64,000 nucleotides of DNA from Eikenella exigua (lineage in GTDB: Bacteria > Pseudomonadota > Gammaproteobacteria > Burkholderiales > Neisseriaceae): the NCBI RefSeq assembly GCF_008805035.1, contig NZ_CP038018.1, positions 496,001-560,000 on the forward strand. Direction: 5' to 3'. Shown in pieces: positions 63,851-64,000 of the stretch. Positions within the stretch are counted from its first letter, which is position 1; each line of letters starts with the position of its first letter. A program made the position numbers and the translations under genes. The notes below the pieces were generated by a model. That model ran no database searches. It had not been told where the DNA came from and saw only the letters and a list, made by a program, of their open reading frames with translations.

Positions 63851-64000
63851 TTTGCAGGCTACCTGAAAGCTCTTCGCCGCGATTACAGTATTTTAGGCAG
63901 GGAATATGTTTCAGGTAGCCTGAAGTGAGGAAATACCCAGAGATATTCGCATACCAGATGCGTAAAAGTGTTGAGGGAACCCATAGAAATATGTATGTCA
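63851..64000. other. window end: DUS pair, no gene
   Basis: A DUS pair (63858 and 63907) with a 38-bp middle follows the ACT gene. Nothing coding is supportable in the last 80 bases. Confidence 0.6.

Overview
The window comes from a member of the Neisseriaceae, almost certainly Eikenella. The clearest sign is the 12-mer AGGCTACCTGAA and its complement, the published Eikenella dialect of the DNA uptake sequence (DUS). I count roughly 90 copies by eye, often as head-to-head pairs that act as terminators. The gene content also fits the family: Correia-type miniature elements, NlaA-like PlsC, DapC, a DsbA next to a SPOR protein, and a one-cysteine DksA.

Layout. 0-1 kb: the start of minC (minus strand, cut by the window edge) and ruvC. 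1-6.7 kb: a complete rRNA operon (16S, tRNA-Ile, tRNA-Ala, 23S, 5S) with a near-consensus promoter; its 23S gene carries an extra hairpin insertion in helix 45. 6.9-16.1 kb: a small monooxygenase, gcvP, recX-gph, hscB, prmA, a zinc-ribbon membrane protein, tRNA-Arg and pcm. 16.3-26.5 kb: maeB, a methyltransferase, VOC protein plus RibB with a degenerate GTP cyclohydrolase II domain, an FAD oxidoreductase, and tsaD-rsmA-glnQ-like. 27-36.3 kb: a repeat-rich lipoprotein, dapC, the envelope operon rfbC-gmhB-plsC-small membrane protein, DUF488, tyrB, a lipoprotein hydrolase and uppP. 36.4-43.7 kb: dsbA, SPOR protein, sucCD, mutL and aroC. 44-48.3 kb: a decaying region with four broken genes (DUF2625, pyrimidine-dimer glycosylase family, leuD, leuC) between small secreted proteins and lipoproteins. 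48.7-55 kb: recD, prmB, a lipoprotein, an efeB remnant, rnr and tRNA-Leu. 55.3-64 kb: ubiE, a broken GNAT gene, a plus-strand run nadE-yggS-SUKH-proC-yggT-dksA, tRNA-Met and tRNA-Ala(GGC), a cytosolic solute-binding-like protein and an ACT-domain protein.

Most genes are housekeeping: translation and rRNA/protein modification (prmA, prmB, rsmA, tsaD, rnr), recombination and repair (ruvC, recX, recD, mutL), central metabolism (sucCD, maeB, gcvP), and envelope building (uppP, plsC, gmhB, rfbC, dapC). The accessory interest lies in the mobile and decaying parts. Eight Correia-like miniature elements share one core but have at least four kinds of matched terminal repeats. There is an rRNA intervening sequence, a vanished leucine pathway step, and a RibB protein that reads in frame from a helix-turn-helix-like domain. 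No CRISPR array, prophage, intact insertion sequence or secretion system was found.
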